The position numbers were made by a program, and so were the translations under genes. The notes under the pieces were generated by a model. It saw nothing but the letters and a program-made list of their open reading frames with translations, was not told the DNA's origin and made no database searches. Below, piece by piece: positions 32,353 to 41,190 of a stretch of 64,000 bases of DNA; position 1 is the stretch's first letter, and every line of letters starts with the position of its first letter. Source of the DNA: CAVVSD01 sp963757125 (lineage in GTDB: Bacteria; Actinomycetota; Thermoleophilia; Solirubrobacterales; Solirubrobacteraceae); NCBI GenBank assembly GCA_963757125.1, contig CAVWQP010000004.1, forward strand, positions 992,001 to 1,056,000, written 5' to 3'.

Positions 32353-33864
32353 GTGAGCTCACCGGTCGGCACGCTGCTGGACGCGCGCTACCGCATCGAT
32401 GCGGTGGTCGGCTCTGGGGGGATGTCGACCGTCTACCGCGCGTTCGACACGGTCCTGGAGCGGCCCGTCGCGATCAAGCTCATGCACCGCGACATCGCGC
32501 GGGACTCCGACCAGCTGGAGCGTTTCCGCCGCGAGGCGCGCGCCGTCGCGCAGCTCAACCACCCCCACATCGTCCAGATCATCGACGCCGGCGAGGAGGG
32601 CGCGACCCCCTACATCGTCTTCGAGTACGTCGAGGGCGAGACGCTCAAGCAGCGCATCCGCAGGCTCGGCCGACTGCCCGTCCCGGAGGCCGTCGCCTAC
32701 GCGATCGAGGTCGCCCGGGCCCTCGATGCAGCGCATGCGCGCCACATCGTGCACCGCGACGTGAAGCCGCAGAACGTCCTCATCGACCTCGAGGGCTCGG
32801 CCAAGGTCACCGACTTCGGGATCGCCCGCACGCTCGACGAGGACGGCCTCACGTCCGACGGCCGGGTGCTCGGCACGACGGACTACGTCTCGCCGGAGCA
32901 GGCATTGGGGCACCCGGTCGGGCCGCAGTCCGACATCTACTCGCTCGGCGTCGTGCTGTTCGAGATGCTCACGGGCGACGTGCCGTTCCACGGCGAGAAC
33001 CAGGTCACCGTGGCGATGAAGCACGTCCGCGAGGACCTCCCGGACGTGCAGATCCGCCGGCCGGAGGTCTCCGCCGCGCTCGCCGCCGTCATCGAGCGCG
33101 CGACCGCGAAGGACCAGAGCCGCCGCACCCCCGACGCGGGGACGCTCATCGCCGACCTCGAGGACACGCTGGCGATCGAGACCGCCCGCAGCGGCCACGC
33201 GACCGGCGAGGCGACGACCGTGCTGCGCTCGCTCCGCGGCTCCCAGCGCCGGCGCGTCCCGCTGCGCCTGCGCCGCTCCGCCGGTCTGCTCGCGGCGGGA
33301 GCGCTGCTCGTGGTCGTCGCCACCGTCGTCCTGCTCGCCCTCGCCGCCGGCCAGACCGAGAAGGGCACGAGCGCGCCGCGTGACACGAAGCCGCCGCCGC
33401 CGGGCGAGAGCATCGTGCGCCTGTCGCAGACCGCGGCGGGCGACTACGACCCCTACGGCGGCGACGGGGAGCACCCCGAGCAGGCGCAGCTGCTGGTCGA
33501 CGGCGATCCGGGGACGTTCTGGTCCAGCGAGTCGTACTCCGGCCCGCTGTCCGCCCAGAAGCCCGGCGTCGGCGTGTACGTCGACGCGGCCCCCGGCGTG
33601 AACGCGACCCGGATCGAGATCCGGTCCCGGACGCCCGGCTGGTCCGGCGCGATCTACGGCGCCCGCAAGAGCCTGCCCGCGGAGCTGCCCAGCGACGGCT
33701 GGGTGAAGCTCGCCGACGTGGAGAACGCCGGTCGCCGCGAGCGCATCGGCCTGCCGGGCAGCGAGCCCATGCGCTACTACCTCGTCTGGGTCACGTCGCT
33801 CCCGGAGGGCTCCGAGCGCGTCGAGCTCTCCGAGATCGTCCTGTTCGGGCCGCGAGGGAGCTGA
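32353..33864 (+). CDS. Membrane Ser/Thr protein kinase with extracellular discoidin-like domain
   Basis: 503 residues, GTG start. Kinase motifs: glycine loop VGSGGMSTVY, VAIKLMH lysine, catalytic HRDVKPQN, TDFGIAR and SPEQALGHPV (residues ~10-275). One transmembrane helix follows (~309-333, LLAAGALLVVVATVVLLALA). The ~165-residue extracytoplasmic part includes ARLL-like AQLLVDGDPGTFWSSESY and VELSEIVLFG, the pattern of F5/8-type-C (discoidin) carbohydrate-binding domains; there are no PASTA repeats. It may sense a wall or surface glycan (inference). Confidence 0.87.
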   Translation: MSSPVGTLLDARYRIDAVVGSGGMSTVYRAFDTVLERPVAIKLMHRDIARDSDQLERFRREARAVAQLNHPHIVQIIDAGEEGATPYIVFEYVEGETLKQRIRRLGRLPVPEAVAYAIEVARALDAAHARHIVHRDVKPQNVLIDLEGSAKVTDFGIARTLDEDGLTSDGRVLGTTDYVSPEQALGHPVGPQSDIYSLGVVLFEMLTGDVPFHGENQVTVAMKHVREDLPDVQIRRPEVSAALAAVIERATAKDQSRRTPDAGTLIADLEDTLAIETARSGHATGEATTVLRSLRGSQRRRVPLRLRRSAGLLAAGALLVVVATVVLLALAAGQTEKGTSAPRDTKPPPPGESIVRLSQTAAGDYDPYGGDGEHPEQAQLLVDGDPGTFWSSESYSGPLSAQKPGVGVYVDAAPGVNATRIEIRSRTPGWSGAIYGARKSLPAELPSDGWVKLADVENAGRRERIGLPGSEPMRYYLVWVTSLPEGSERVELSEIVLFGPRGS

Positions 33865-33940
33865 GTTTCGACACACCGGCACGCCGAGTTGGCCCGGTCG
33901 GTGATGCACGCCCGCCGCCCCGCTGAAAGGATGGCCGCCG

Positions 33941-35512
33941 ATGTCCACCGAGCCCGCGATCACCGACGGCGCCGGCTACACCCCGCGCGACGGCTTCCTC
34001 GACGAGGTCTTCGCCCCCGACGGCACCGTGGCGCCGTACGCGGCGGAGCTCGTGGCCGCGCTCGACCGGCTCGGCCCGGACGGGCTGACGGAGGCCGGGC
34101 GGCGGCGCGACGCGATCTTCCTGCGCCAGGGCATCACGTTCGAGCTCACCGGCGAGGACGGCCCCCGCGACCGGCCGCTGACGATGGACCTCGGGCCGCG
34201 GATCATCCCGGCCGCGGACTGGCGGGTCATCAAGCGCGGCCTCGCGCAGCGCATCCGGGCGCTGAACGCCTTCGTCGACGACGCCTACCACTCGCGCGAG
34301 ATCGTGCGCGCGGGCCTCGTGCCCTGGGAGCTCGTCGTCTCACGCGCGCACTTCACGCGCGCCGTGCACGGCATCCGGCCGCCGGGCGGCGTCTACACGC
34401 ACGTCGCCGGCTGCGACCTCGTCCGCGACGGCGACGGGACCTGGAAGGTCCTGGAGGACAACGTCCGGGTGCCGTCGGGCATCTCCTACGTGCTGGAGAA
34501 CCGCGTCGCGATGACGCGCCTGCTCCCCGAGCTGTTCGCGCACTACCGCGTCCGGCCGGTCGACCACTACCCGCAGCTCCTGCTCGCCGCCCTGCGCGCG
34601 GTCGCGCCGAGCGCCGACGCCGAGGCGACCGTCGTCGTGTGGACGCCGGGCCCGTACAACGCGGCCTACTTCGAGCACGCGTTCCTCGCGCGCCAGATGG
34701 GCGTCGAGCTCGTGGAGGCGGGTGACCTCGTCGTGCGCGACGACGTCCTCTACATGCGCACGACGGACGGCCTGGAGCGCGTCCACGCGGTCTACCGGCG
34801 GCTGGACGACGACTTCGTCGACCCGCTCGAGTTCCGTCCCGACTCCGCGCTCGGCGTGCCGGGCCTCGTCCGCGCCTACCGCGCCGGCACCGTCGCGATC
34901 GCCAACGCCATCGGCACCGGCGTCGCCGACGACAAGGCGATCTACCACTACGTGCCGGACATGATCCGCTTCTACCTCGACGAGGAGCCGCTGCTGCAGA
35001 ACGTGCACACGTACCTGCTGGCGGACGACACCCAGCGCGAGCACGTGCTGTCGCGGCTGCACGAGCTCGTCGTCAAGCCGACCGGCGAGTCCGGCGGCAA
35101 GGGCGTGTTCATCGGCCCCCTGACGCCGCGCGCCGAGCTCGCGGCGCTCGCGGACGTCATCCGTGCGCACCCGGAGAAGTGGATCGCCCAGGAGGTCGTG
35201 AAGCTCTCGACCGTCCCGACCGTGGGGCCCGACGGGACGATGTCGCCCCGGCACGTCGACCTGCGCCCGTTCGCCGTCTTCGGCGAGGACATCTCGATCG
35301 TCCCCGGCGGCCTCACGCGGGTCGCGCTGGAGGAGGGCGAGATGATCGTGAACTCCAGCCGCGGCGGCGGGTCGAAGGACACGTGGGTGCTCGAGGACGG
35401 CGAGGACACCGACCGCGCCGAGCCGCCGGGCCGCGTCCCGACGCCGCTCACGATGCCCGACCTGCAGTACGGCGGACCCTGGGTCGGCCAGCAACAGCAG
35501 CAACAGCAGTAA
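33941..35512 (+). CDS. Circularly permuted ATP-grasp protein (DUF404/DUF407 type)
   Basis: 523 residues. Family motifs are visible: RQGITFELTGEDG, RIIPAADWRVIKRGLAQRIR, FVDDAYHSREIV, WKVLEDNVRVPSGISYVLEN, YFEHAFLARQMGVELVEAGD, ELVVKPTGESGGKGVFIG (ATP-grasp lysine strand) and DLRPFAVFG. These enzymes are thought to form peptide or amide bonds with ATP, substrate unknown. The next two genes encode the usual partners, an alpha-E protein and a transglutaminase, with overlapping junctions. It ends in seven consecutive glutamines. Confidence 0.9.
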   Translation: MSTEPAITDGAGYTPRDGFLDEVFAPDGTVAPYAAELVAALDRLGPDGLTEAGRRRDAIFLRQGITFELTGEDGPRDRPLTMDLGPRIIPAADWRVIKRGLAQRIRALNAFVDDAYHSREIVRAGLVPWELVVSRAHFTRAVHGIRPPGGVYTHVAGCDLVRDGDGTWKVLEDNVRVPSGISYVLENRVAMTRLLPELFAHYRVRPVDHYPQLLLAALRAVAPSADAEATVVVWTPGPYNAAYFEHAFLARQMGVELVEAGDLVVRDDVLYMRTTDGLERVHAVYRRLDDDFVDPLEFRPDSALGVPGLVRAYRAGTVAIANAIGTGVADDKAIYHYVPDMIRFYLDEEPLLQNVHTYLLADDTQREHVLSRLHELVVKPTGESGGKGVFIGPLTPRAELAALADVIRAHPEKWIAQEVVKLSTVPTVGPDGTMSPRHVDLRPFAVFGEDISIVPGGLTRVALEEGEMIVNSSRGGGSKDTWVLEDGEDTDRAEPPGRVPTPLTMPDLQYGGPWVGQQQQQQQ

Positions 35513-36465
35513 TGCTGGCCCGGATCGCTCACGAGCTCTTCTGGCTCGGACGCAGCGTGGCCCGCGCCGAGCACACGGCGCGGATGCTCGACGGCGTACT
35601 GCAGGCGTCGCTGCAGGGCCGCCCCGACGACCCGGCCGGCGTGCGACTGGGCTGGCGCTCGCTGCCGGCGATCATGGGCGCGTCGTCCAGTGGCGAGGCC
35701 GACCGCGCGTTCACGCGCGACGAGGTCCTGCACTCGCTCACGCTCGATCCCGACAACCCCGCGTCCGTCGTGGCGTGCGTCGCCCGCGCCCGCGAGCTCG
35801 CCCGGACGCTACGCGACGTCGTCTCCGCCGAGATGTGGGAGGCGATCAACACCACCGAGCTCAACCTGCGCGGCAGCGGGATGGGCGCCGCGGTCGCCCG
35901 CGACCCGTACTCCGTCTACGCGTACGTCCGCGAGCGCGCCGCGCTGTTCTGGGGCCTGACGTCGCGCACGATGCTGCGCGACGAGGCATCGGCGTTCCTC
36001 GCCGCGGGCGGCCGGATCGAGTCCGGCGACATGGTGCTGCGGATGCTGCGCGTCGCGCTCCCGCCCGCGGCCGACGACGACGGCCCCGAGCGCGGCCAGG
36101 CCCTCGCGCTCCTGCAGGCGGTCGGTGGCTTCCAGGCCTACCGGCGCGCCGTGCCGGCGCCGCCCAACGCGGTCCCCGTCGCCCGGTTCCTGCTGTTCGA
36201 GCGCGCCTACCCGGACTCCGTCGCGGCGGCGGTCGAGTCCGCGCTCAACGCGCTCGAGCGCGCCGACCGCAACCCGCGCAACTCCGAGCCGGTGCTGCGC
36301 CTGCAGCGCCTGAGCGCCGACCTCGAGTTCCGCGGCCGCGCGCAGGCCGCGGGCGCCGATCTCCACAGCACGCTCCAGGCCGCCCAGGAGGAGCTCGCGA
36401 AGGTCGCCACCGACATCGCCGAGCGCTACTTCGCCGGAGCCCCCGGGTTGGTGGTCGCCGCATGA
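35512..36465 (+). CDS. Alpha-E domain protein (DUF403)
   Basis: 317 residues starting MLARIAHELFWLGRSVARAE, the family signature; further motifs are WEAINTTELNLRGSGMG and FLLFERAYPDSVAAAVESAL. It is all-helical with no known catalytic residues. It occurs almost always beside the permuted ATP-grasp protein, sometimes fused to it. The start overlaps the upstream stop as TAATG and its stop overlaps the transglutaminase ATG by four bases, so the three are co-translated. Confidence 0.9.
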   Translation: MLARIAHELFWLGRSVARAEHTARMLDGVLQASLQGRPDDPAGVRLGWRSLPAIMGASSSGEADRAFTRDEVLHSLTLDPDNPASVVACVARARELARTLRDVVSAEMWEAINTTELNLRGSGMGAAVARDPYSVYAYVRERAALFWGLTSRTMLRDEASAFLAAGGRIESGDMVLRMLRVALPPAADDDGPERGQALALLQAVGGFQAYRRAVPAPPNAVPVARFLLFERAYPDSVAAAVESALNALERADRNPRNSEPVLRLQRLSADLEFRGRAQAAGADLHSTLQAAQEELAKVATDIAERYFAGAPGLVVAA

Positions 36466-37361
36466 ACTTCGGCATCCGCTACCTCACCGAGTACCGCTAC
36501 GACAACCCGGTGACCGACAACCTCAACGCGCTGCGCGTGCGGCCGGCCACCACGTCGGCCCAACGCGTCGACGACTTCCACGTCCGCGTCGACCCCGAGG
36601 CGCGGCTGCAGCGCCACCTCGACTACTTCGGCACCGAGGTCATCGAGTTCGGCGTCGCGACGCCGCACGACCACCTCACGATCGACGTCCGCGCGCGGGT
36701 CGTCACCGCCGAGCCGCCCTCGGTCACGAGTGCGCCGTGGGAGGCGATGGGCGCGCCGGCCTACCGCGCGGCCGGGGGCGAGTTCCTGCTCGACGGGACG
36801 AGCGAGCCCGTCGGCATCGACGAGGACGGCCGCTCCGCCGGGGTCCTGGAGGAGCTGATCGGGGCGGCGCGCGGCGACACCCCGCTCGCGACCGTCCAGG
36901 CGCTCTGCGACATCATCCCGGACCGCTTCACGTACCGCCGGGGCGCGACCTACGTGGGCTCGACGACGCAGGACCTCATCGACGCCGGCGCCGGGGTCTG
37001 CCAGGACTACGTGCACCTCGCGCTCATCCTCCTGCGGCGGATGGGCATCGCCGCCCGGTACGTCTCCGGCTACCTGTGGGCTGCGCCCGAGGACGACGGC
37101 GACTCGTCGCTGGAGGTCGAGACCCACGCGTGGATCGAGGCGCTGCTGCCGTCCGAGGGCGGCCGTGGCGAGCCCGTGTGGGTCGGCTTCGACCCCACGA
37201 ACCGCCGGGCCGCGGGCGAGACGCACGTGAAGATCGGCCACGGGCGCCACTACCCCGACGTGCCGCCGGTCAAGGGCGTCTTCCGCGGGATCGCGTCCGC
37301 CGATCTCGACGCACGGGTCACGATGACCCGGCTGGATCCGCAGGCGAGCGCACGCGCCTGA
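36462..37361 (+). CDS. Transglutaminase-like cysteine peptidase/amidase
   Basis: 299 residues. An N-terminal beta domain (RYLTEYRYDNPVTDNLNALR, HLDYFGTEVIEFGV) precedes the transglutaminase core with catalytic Cys in GAGVCQDYVHLALIL, His in EVETHAWIEAL and Asp in WVGFDPTNR. Third member of the ATP-grasp/alpha-E/transglutaminase unit. The likely role is to cleave or transfer the peptide bond made by the ATP-grasp enzyme (inference from published genome-context analyses of this family). Its end overlaps the convergent gene by 44 bp. Confidence 0.9.
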   Translation: MNFGIRYLTEYRYDNPVTDNLNALRVRPATTSAQRVDDFHVRVDPEARLQRHLDYFGTEVIEFGVATPHDHLTIDVRARVVTAEPPSVTSAPWEAMGAPAYRAAGGEFLLDGTSEPVGIDEDGRSAGVLEELIGAARGDTPLATVQALCDIIPDRFTYRRGATYVGSTTQDLIDAGAGVCQDYVHLALILLRRMGIAARYVSGYLWAAPEDDGDSSLEVETHAWIEALLPSEGGRGEPVWVGFDPTNRRAAGETHVKIGHGRHYPDVPPVKGVFRGIASADLDARVTMTRLDPQASARA

Positions 37362-38283
37362 GCTCCGTCTCGAGCGCGCGCTCCGGCACGGGCGCGAAGA
37401 GCTCGACGCCGCCTCGGGTCCACGTGCCGGCGACCCGTCCGCCGACCGTCACCGTCGCGCGGAGGATCCCGCCGCCCGGCAGGACGGCCTTCGTGTGCGC
37501 GGGAGGGACGACGGGCGTCCGGTCCTTCCAGCCGAGCAGCAGCTCGTCGAACATCGGCAGCAGCCGCACGAGGTCGTCCGGCACCGGCTCGGGGACGTGG
37601 TCGCGCAGGGCCCAGCCGTCGCCGTGCTCGACGACGTCGAGGCTCTCCCACGCGGTGCGCGCCATGCCGAGCGGCAGCCCTGACCACGCCGCGAGGTCCG
37701 GCGGGCCGGCCGGCGCACGGCTCGCCAGATGGCGGCGGGCGAGCTCGGCGAGCGGGTCCCGCGGGGCGCGGCCGCGGGCGGGCGCCGGCAGGATCTCGTC
37801 CGCGGTCCCGAGCACGAGCACGCCGCGCGCCGCGGCGGCGCCGAGGACGTGCACCGGCGCCTGGCCCGTGCAGGGCAGGCCCGCGCGCTCCAGGAGCGCG
37901 GCGACCTCGGCGCGCGTGAGCGGCCCGTCCTCGAGCGCCCGCTCCACCTCCCCCACCGCGCGGTCGGTCGCCGCCGCGTCGAACCCGAGCTGCGCCAGCC
38001 GCCGCCGCGAGCCGGCCGCCCCCCGCGGGGCGAGCAGCTCGCGCATCCACGCGACGTCCTCGGCCGGGACGAGGTGCAGCGTCCCGCGCATGAGCCACGC
38101 GCGGACGAGGCCGTCCAGGCTCCCGGGGTCCTCCGTCCGCGCCCGCAGCGCGAGCGGGAACGCGCGGAGGTCCTGCGCCTGCACCGCGCCGAGCCGGCGC
38201 ACGAGGTCGACCGCGCCGAGCCGCTCGGGCCGGTGGAGGAGCTGCGCCCCGCCTCTAGAAGCGGTGACGCCGCTCGAGCTCAT
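37318..38283 (-). CDS. Winged-helix DNA-binding domain protein (HTH_42 family)
   Basis: 321 residues from ATG 38283, which lies 29 bp inside ddl. Family features: AVQAQDLRAFPLALRART near the N-terminus, WLMRGTLHLVPAEDVAWM, and LLPMFDELLLGWKDRTPVVP with late GGILRATVTVGGRVAGTWTR. Related proteins include YcaQ/AlkX, which unhook or repair DNA lesions, and the Q-x-Q near the N-terminus matches. Whether this member is a glycosylase cannot be told from sequence alone. Confidence 0.78.
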   Translation of the reverse strand: MSSSGVTASRGGAQLLHRPERLGAVDLVRRLGAVQAQDLRAFPLALRARTEDPGSLDGLVRAWLMRGTLHLVPAEDVAWMRELLAPRGAAGSRRRLAQLGFDAAATDRAVGEVERALEDGPLTRAEVAALLERAGLPCTGQAPVHVLGAAAARGVLVLGTADEILPAPARGRAPRDPLAELARRHLASRAPAGPPDLAAWSGLPLGMARTAWESLDVVEHGDGWALRDHVPEPVPDDLVRLLPMFDELLLGWKDRTPVVPPAHTKAVLPGGGILRATVTVGGRVAGTWTRGGVELFAPVPERALETELRRVRSPADPAGSS

Positions 38284-39244
38284 GGCGCTCGACGGCGAGC
38301 GCGCACAGCCGGTCCACGAGCTGCGGGTACGCCAGGCCGCTGGCGTCCCAGAGCTTCGCGTAGACCGACGTCGCGGTGAACCCCGGCATCGTGTTGACCT
38401 CGTTGAGCAGCACGTCGTCGCCCTCCACGAAGAAGTCGACGCGCGCGAGGCCGCTGCAGCCGGAGAGCCGGAACGCCTCCGTCGCGACGCGCCGGACGCC
38501 TTCGAGCGCCGCGTCGGAGATGTCCGCCGGCACGCGCAGCTCCATCCCGCCCGGCTGGTACTTCGCCTCGTAGTCGTACCAGTCGGCGCCGTGCAGGACG
38601 ATCTGCCCGGGCGTGCTCGCCTCGGCCGTCGCGGTGTGGCCGAGCACCGAGCACTCGATCTCCAGGCCGGGGCTGTGGGCCTCCACGATGACGCGCGGAT
38701 CGTGGGCGAAGGCGTGCTCGAGCGCCGCCACGAGGTCCTGGCCCTCGTCGACCTTCGCGATCCCGACCGACGAACCCAGCCGGGCCGGCTTGACGAACAC
38801 GGGCAGACCGAGCGAGCGGACCGCCTCGAGCGCCGCGGCGCTGTCCTCGCGGAAGGCGGTCTCCTCCACCCCGACGTAGCGGACCTGCGGTAGCCCGGCG
38901 GCCGCCATGACGTCCTTGGCGAGGATCTTGTCCATGCACAGCGCGGACGCGAGGACGCCGGAGCCGACGTAGGGCACGTCGAGGAGCTCGAGCAGCCCCT
39001 GGACGGTGCCGTCCTCACCGAAGGGCCCGTGGAGCACCGGGAAGACGACGTCGGCGCCGAGCAGGCCGCCGGCGGCGCGCAGGTCCAGCTCGGTCCCGTC
39101 GTACATCCAGCGCCCGTCGCGCTCCAGCAGGACGTGCAGGACCTCGTGGCCCGCCGCGGCGAGCCCCTCGCGGACGGACTCGCCGCTGGCGAGGGACACG
39201 TCGTGCTCGGAGGACCGGCCCCCGGCGAGCACCGCGACCCTCAC
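38255..39244 (-). CDS. ddl: D-alanine--D-alanine ligase
   Basis: 329 residues, GTG start overlapping the pknB stop. VAVLAGGRSSEHDVSLASGE is the N-terminal signature, VFPVLHGPFGEDGTVQGLLE the substrate motif, PVFVKPARLGSSVGIAKVDE the ATP-grasp strand, and LARVDFFVEGDDVLLNEVNT with MPGFTATS the Mg-binding end. It makes D-Ala-D-Ala for peptidoglycan. Placement in the pknB operon couples precursor supply to wall-synthesis signalling. Confidence 0.95.
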   Translation of the reverse strand: MRVAVLAGGRSSEHDVSLASGESVREGLAAAGHEVLHVLLERDGRWMYDGTELDLRAAGGLLGADVVFPVLHGPFGEDGTVQGLLELLDVPYVGSGVLASALCMDKILAKDVMAAAGLPQVRYVGVEETAFREDSAAALEAVRSLGLPVFVKPARLGSSVGIAKVDEGQDLVAALEHAFAHDPRVIVEAHSPGLEIECSVLGHTATAEASTPGQIVLHGADWYDYEAKYQPGGMELRVPADISDAALEGVRRVATEAFRLSGCSGLARVDFFVEGDDVLLNEVNTMPGFTATSVYAKLWDASGLAYPQLVDRLCALAVERHELERRHRF

Positions 39245-41190
39245 GGGAAGATCCCGTCGAACGGGTTCCCGTCGCCCTGCCCCTGCCCCTGCCCCTGTCC
39301 TTGTCCCTGCCCCTGGTTGTCCGGCGTCGGCGACCCGCCGTCGGGCGGCACCTGCGGCTGGGTGTCGCCCGCGCCGCCGTCGGTGCCCGTCTCGACCCGG
39401 CCGACCGTCAGGCTGACGCTCGAGCCGCGCTGGACCTCGGTGCCCGGCGACGGATCCTGGCCGATGACGGTGCCGTCCTGCGACGGATCGGTCACGGACT
39501 GGTCGCTGGAGGACACGCGCAGCCCGAGCGCGCGCAGCTGCGCCGTGGCGTCGGCCAGCGAGGAGCCGCCGACGGACGGGACGCTCACCCGCGGGGGGCG
39601 GCGGGCGACGTAGATCGTCACCGTCGAGCCGCGGCGGATGCGGGCGTCGCCGCCCGGGTCCTGCGCGAGCACGGTGCCGGGGTCGCTGTTCTCGTCGTCG
39701 CGCTCCTGCACGGAGACCTCGAAGCGCGCGTCCTCCAGCGTCGCGGTCGCCTCGCGCCGGCTCTGGCCGACGACGGACGGGACGGTCACGACGGGCGGCC
39801 CGGTCGAGATGACGAGCGTCACGGTGGCCCCGCCCTCGAGCTGGCTGCCTGCTGGGGGATCGGTGGAGATCGCGCGATTCTCGTCGATCGTGTTGCTGGA
39901 GCGTCGTTCCTCATCGATCTTGAAGCCCGCGTCGCTCAACTGCTGCCGGGCCTCGGAGCGCCGCAGGCCCTCGACGGCGGGCACCTGGTCGATGCCCTGC
40001 CCGTCCGACACGGTGATCTCGATCGTGGAACCGGTCTCCGCGCTGTGGCCGGCCCCCGGCCGCTGGGAGACGACGCGGTCGCGCGGCTGGCGCGACGATC
40101 GGCGGCGGACGGCGCGGACCTCGAAGCCCGCCTGGCGCAGCCGCTGCGTCGCGGCGGTCACCTCGCGCCCGACGACGTCCGGGACCGCGCGCTGCTCCCC
40201 GCCGCCGAGCAGCTGGGTCGCGGCGATGGCGGCGGCCGCGGCCACGACGAGCGCGAGCAGCGCCACGAAGGGCCACCGACGGCGGCGCTTCGGCGGCGCC
40301 TCGGGGTGGCGGACGGGGATCCCGCCGGTCCCGTTGCGGGAGGCCGGCGCGTCGCCGGTGACGACGGCGCGCACGTCCTCGAGCGCGGCGATGAAAGCGT
40401 CCGCGTCGGCGAAGCGCCGCTCCGGGTCCTTCTCGAGCGCGTGCAGCACGACGGCGTCGAGCTCGGGCGGGATGCCCGCGACGACGCGGCCCGGCGGCAC
40501 CGGCGGCTCGGAGACCTGCTTGAGCGCGATGCTCACCGCCGTCTCGCCGTCGAACGGCGGCCGTCCGACGAGCAGCTCGTAGAGGAGCACGCCGACGGCG
40601 TACAGGTCCGACCGCGGCGAGGTCGCCAGGCCCTGGGCCTGCTCGGGCGACATGTACTGCGCGGTCCCCATGATCGAGCCGGTCTCGGTCATGTCCGACG
40701 CGCCGGCCTTCGCGATGCCGAAGTCGGTGACCTTCGCGCGCCCCTCGCCGTCGACGAGCACGTTGTGCGGCTTGAGGTCGCGGTGCACGATCCCGCGGCG
40801 ATGCGCGAAGCGCGCGGCGCGCAGCACGCCGATCGTGCAGTCGATCGCGCGGACCGGGTCCATCGGCCCGGTCTCCTGGACGAGCTCGCGCAGCGTGCGG
40901 CCGGTGACGAGCTCCATGGCGATGTAGGACGTCCCGTCCCACTCGCCGCGGTCGTAGACCGACACGACGTTGGGGTGCTGCAGCCCGGCGGCGGCCGACG
41001 CCTCGCGCCGGAAGCGCTCGACGAACGACTCGTCCTCGGCGAAGCGCGGATACAGGAGCTTCAGCGCGACCTCGCGACCGAGCTGCAGGTCCTGCGCGCG
41101 GTACACGGCGGCCATGCCGCCCGAGCCGAGCCGCTCCTTCACCTCGTAGCGGCCGTCGACGATCGTGCCTGTGGTGACGTCGCCCCTCAC
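39241..41190 (-). CDS. pknB: PknB-type Ser/Thr kinase with four PASTA domains
   Basis: 649 residues, GTG start overlapping pbpA. Kinase domain residues ~15-275: GSGGMAAVY, K44 in VALKLLYP, catalytic D138 in HRDLKPHN, D156 in DFGIAKA, and SPEQ. Transmembrane helix ~307-327. Four PASTA repeats follow (each beginning VPDVVG, VPAVEG, VPSVVG, VPSVGG), which bind muropeptides in homologues. The extreme C-terminus is a (GQ)n stretch and NPFDGIFP. It is the wall-sensing master kinase, opposed by the PP2C enzyme three genes upstream. Confidence 0.95.
   Translation of the reverse strand: MRGDVTTGTIVDGRYEVKERLGSGGMAAVYRAQDLQLGREVALKLLYPRFAEDESFVERFRREASAAAGLQHPNVVSVYDRGEWDGTSYIAMELVTGRTLRELVQETGPMDPVRAIDCTIGVLRAARFAHRRGIVHRDLKPHNVLVDGEGRAKVTDFGIAKAGASDMTETGSIMGTAQYMSPEQAQGLATSPRSDLYAVGVLLYELLVGRPPFDGETAVSIALKQVSEPPVPPGRVVAGIPPELDAVVLHALEKDPERRFADADAFIAALEDVRAVVTGDAPASRNGTGGIPVRHPEAPPKRRRRWPFVALLALVVAAAAAIAATQLLGGGEQRAVPDVVGREVTAATQRLRQAGFEVRAVRRRSSRQPRDRVVSQRPGAGHSAETGSTIEITVSDGQGIDQVPAVEGLRRSEARQQLSDAGFKIDEERRSSNTIDENRAISTDPPAGSQLEGGATVTLVISTGPPVVTVPSVVGQSRREATATLEDARFEVSVQERDDENSDPGTVLAQDPGGDARIRRGSTVTIYVARRPPRVSVPSVGGSSLADATAQLRALGLRVSSSDQSVTDPSQDGTVIGQDPSPGTEVQRGSSVSLTVGRVETGTDGGAGDTQPQVPPDGGSPTPDNQGQGQGQGQGQGQGDGNPFDGIFP
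39276..39318 (-). repeat. Hexanucleotide repeat coding Gly-Gln in pknB
   Basis: About seven copies of a CCCTGC-like unit (some CCTGTC or CCTTGT) encode QGQGQGQGQGQGQG at the PknB C-terminus. It is slippage-prone and its copy number may vary between strains. Confidence 0.75.

Noticed and set aside
37318..37361. 44-bp overlap of transglutaminase and winged-helix genes as a sign of truncation
   Set aside because: Both C-termini look complete; convergent overlaps of this size are common in compact genomes.
39276..39318. Short tandem repeat considered as CRISPR-like
   Set aside because: Hexanucleotide units without spacers, in frame as Gly-Gln codons of pknB.
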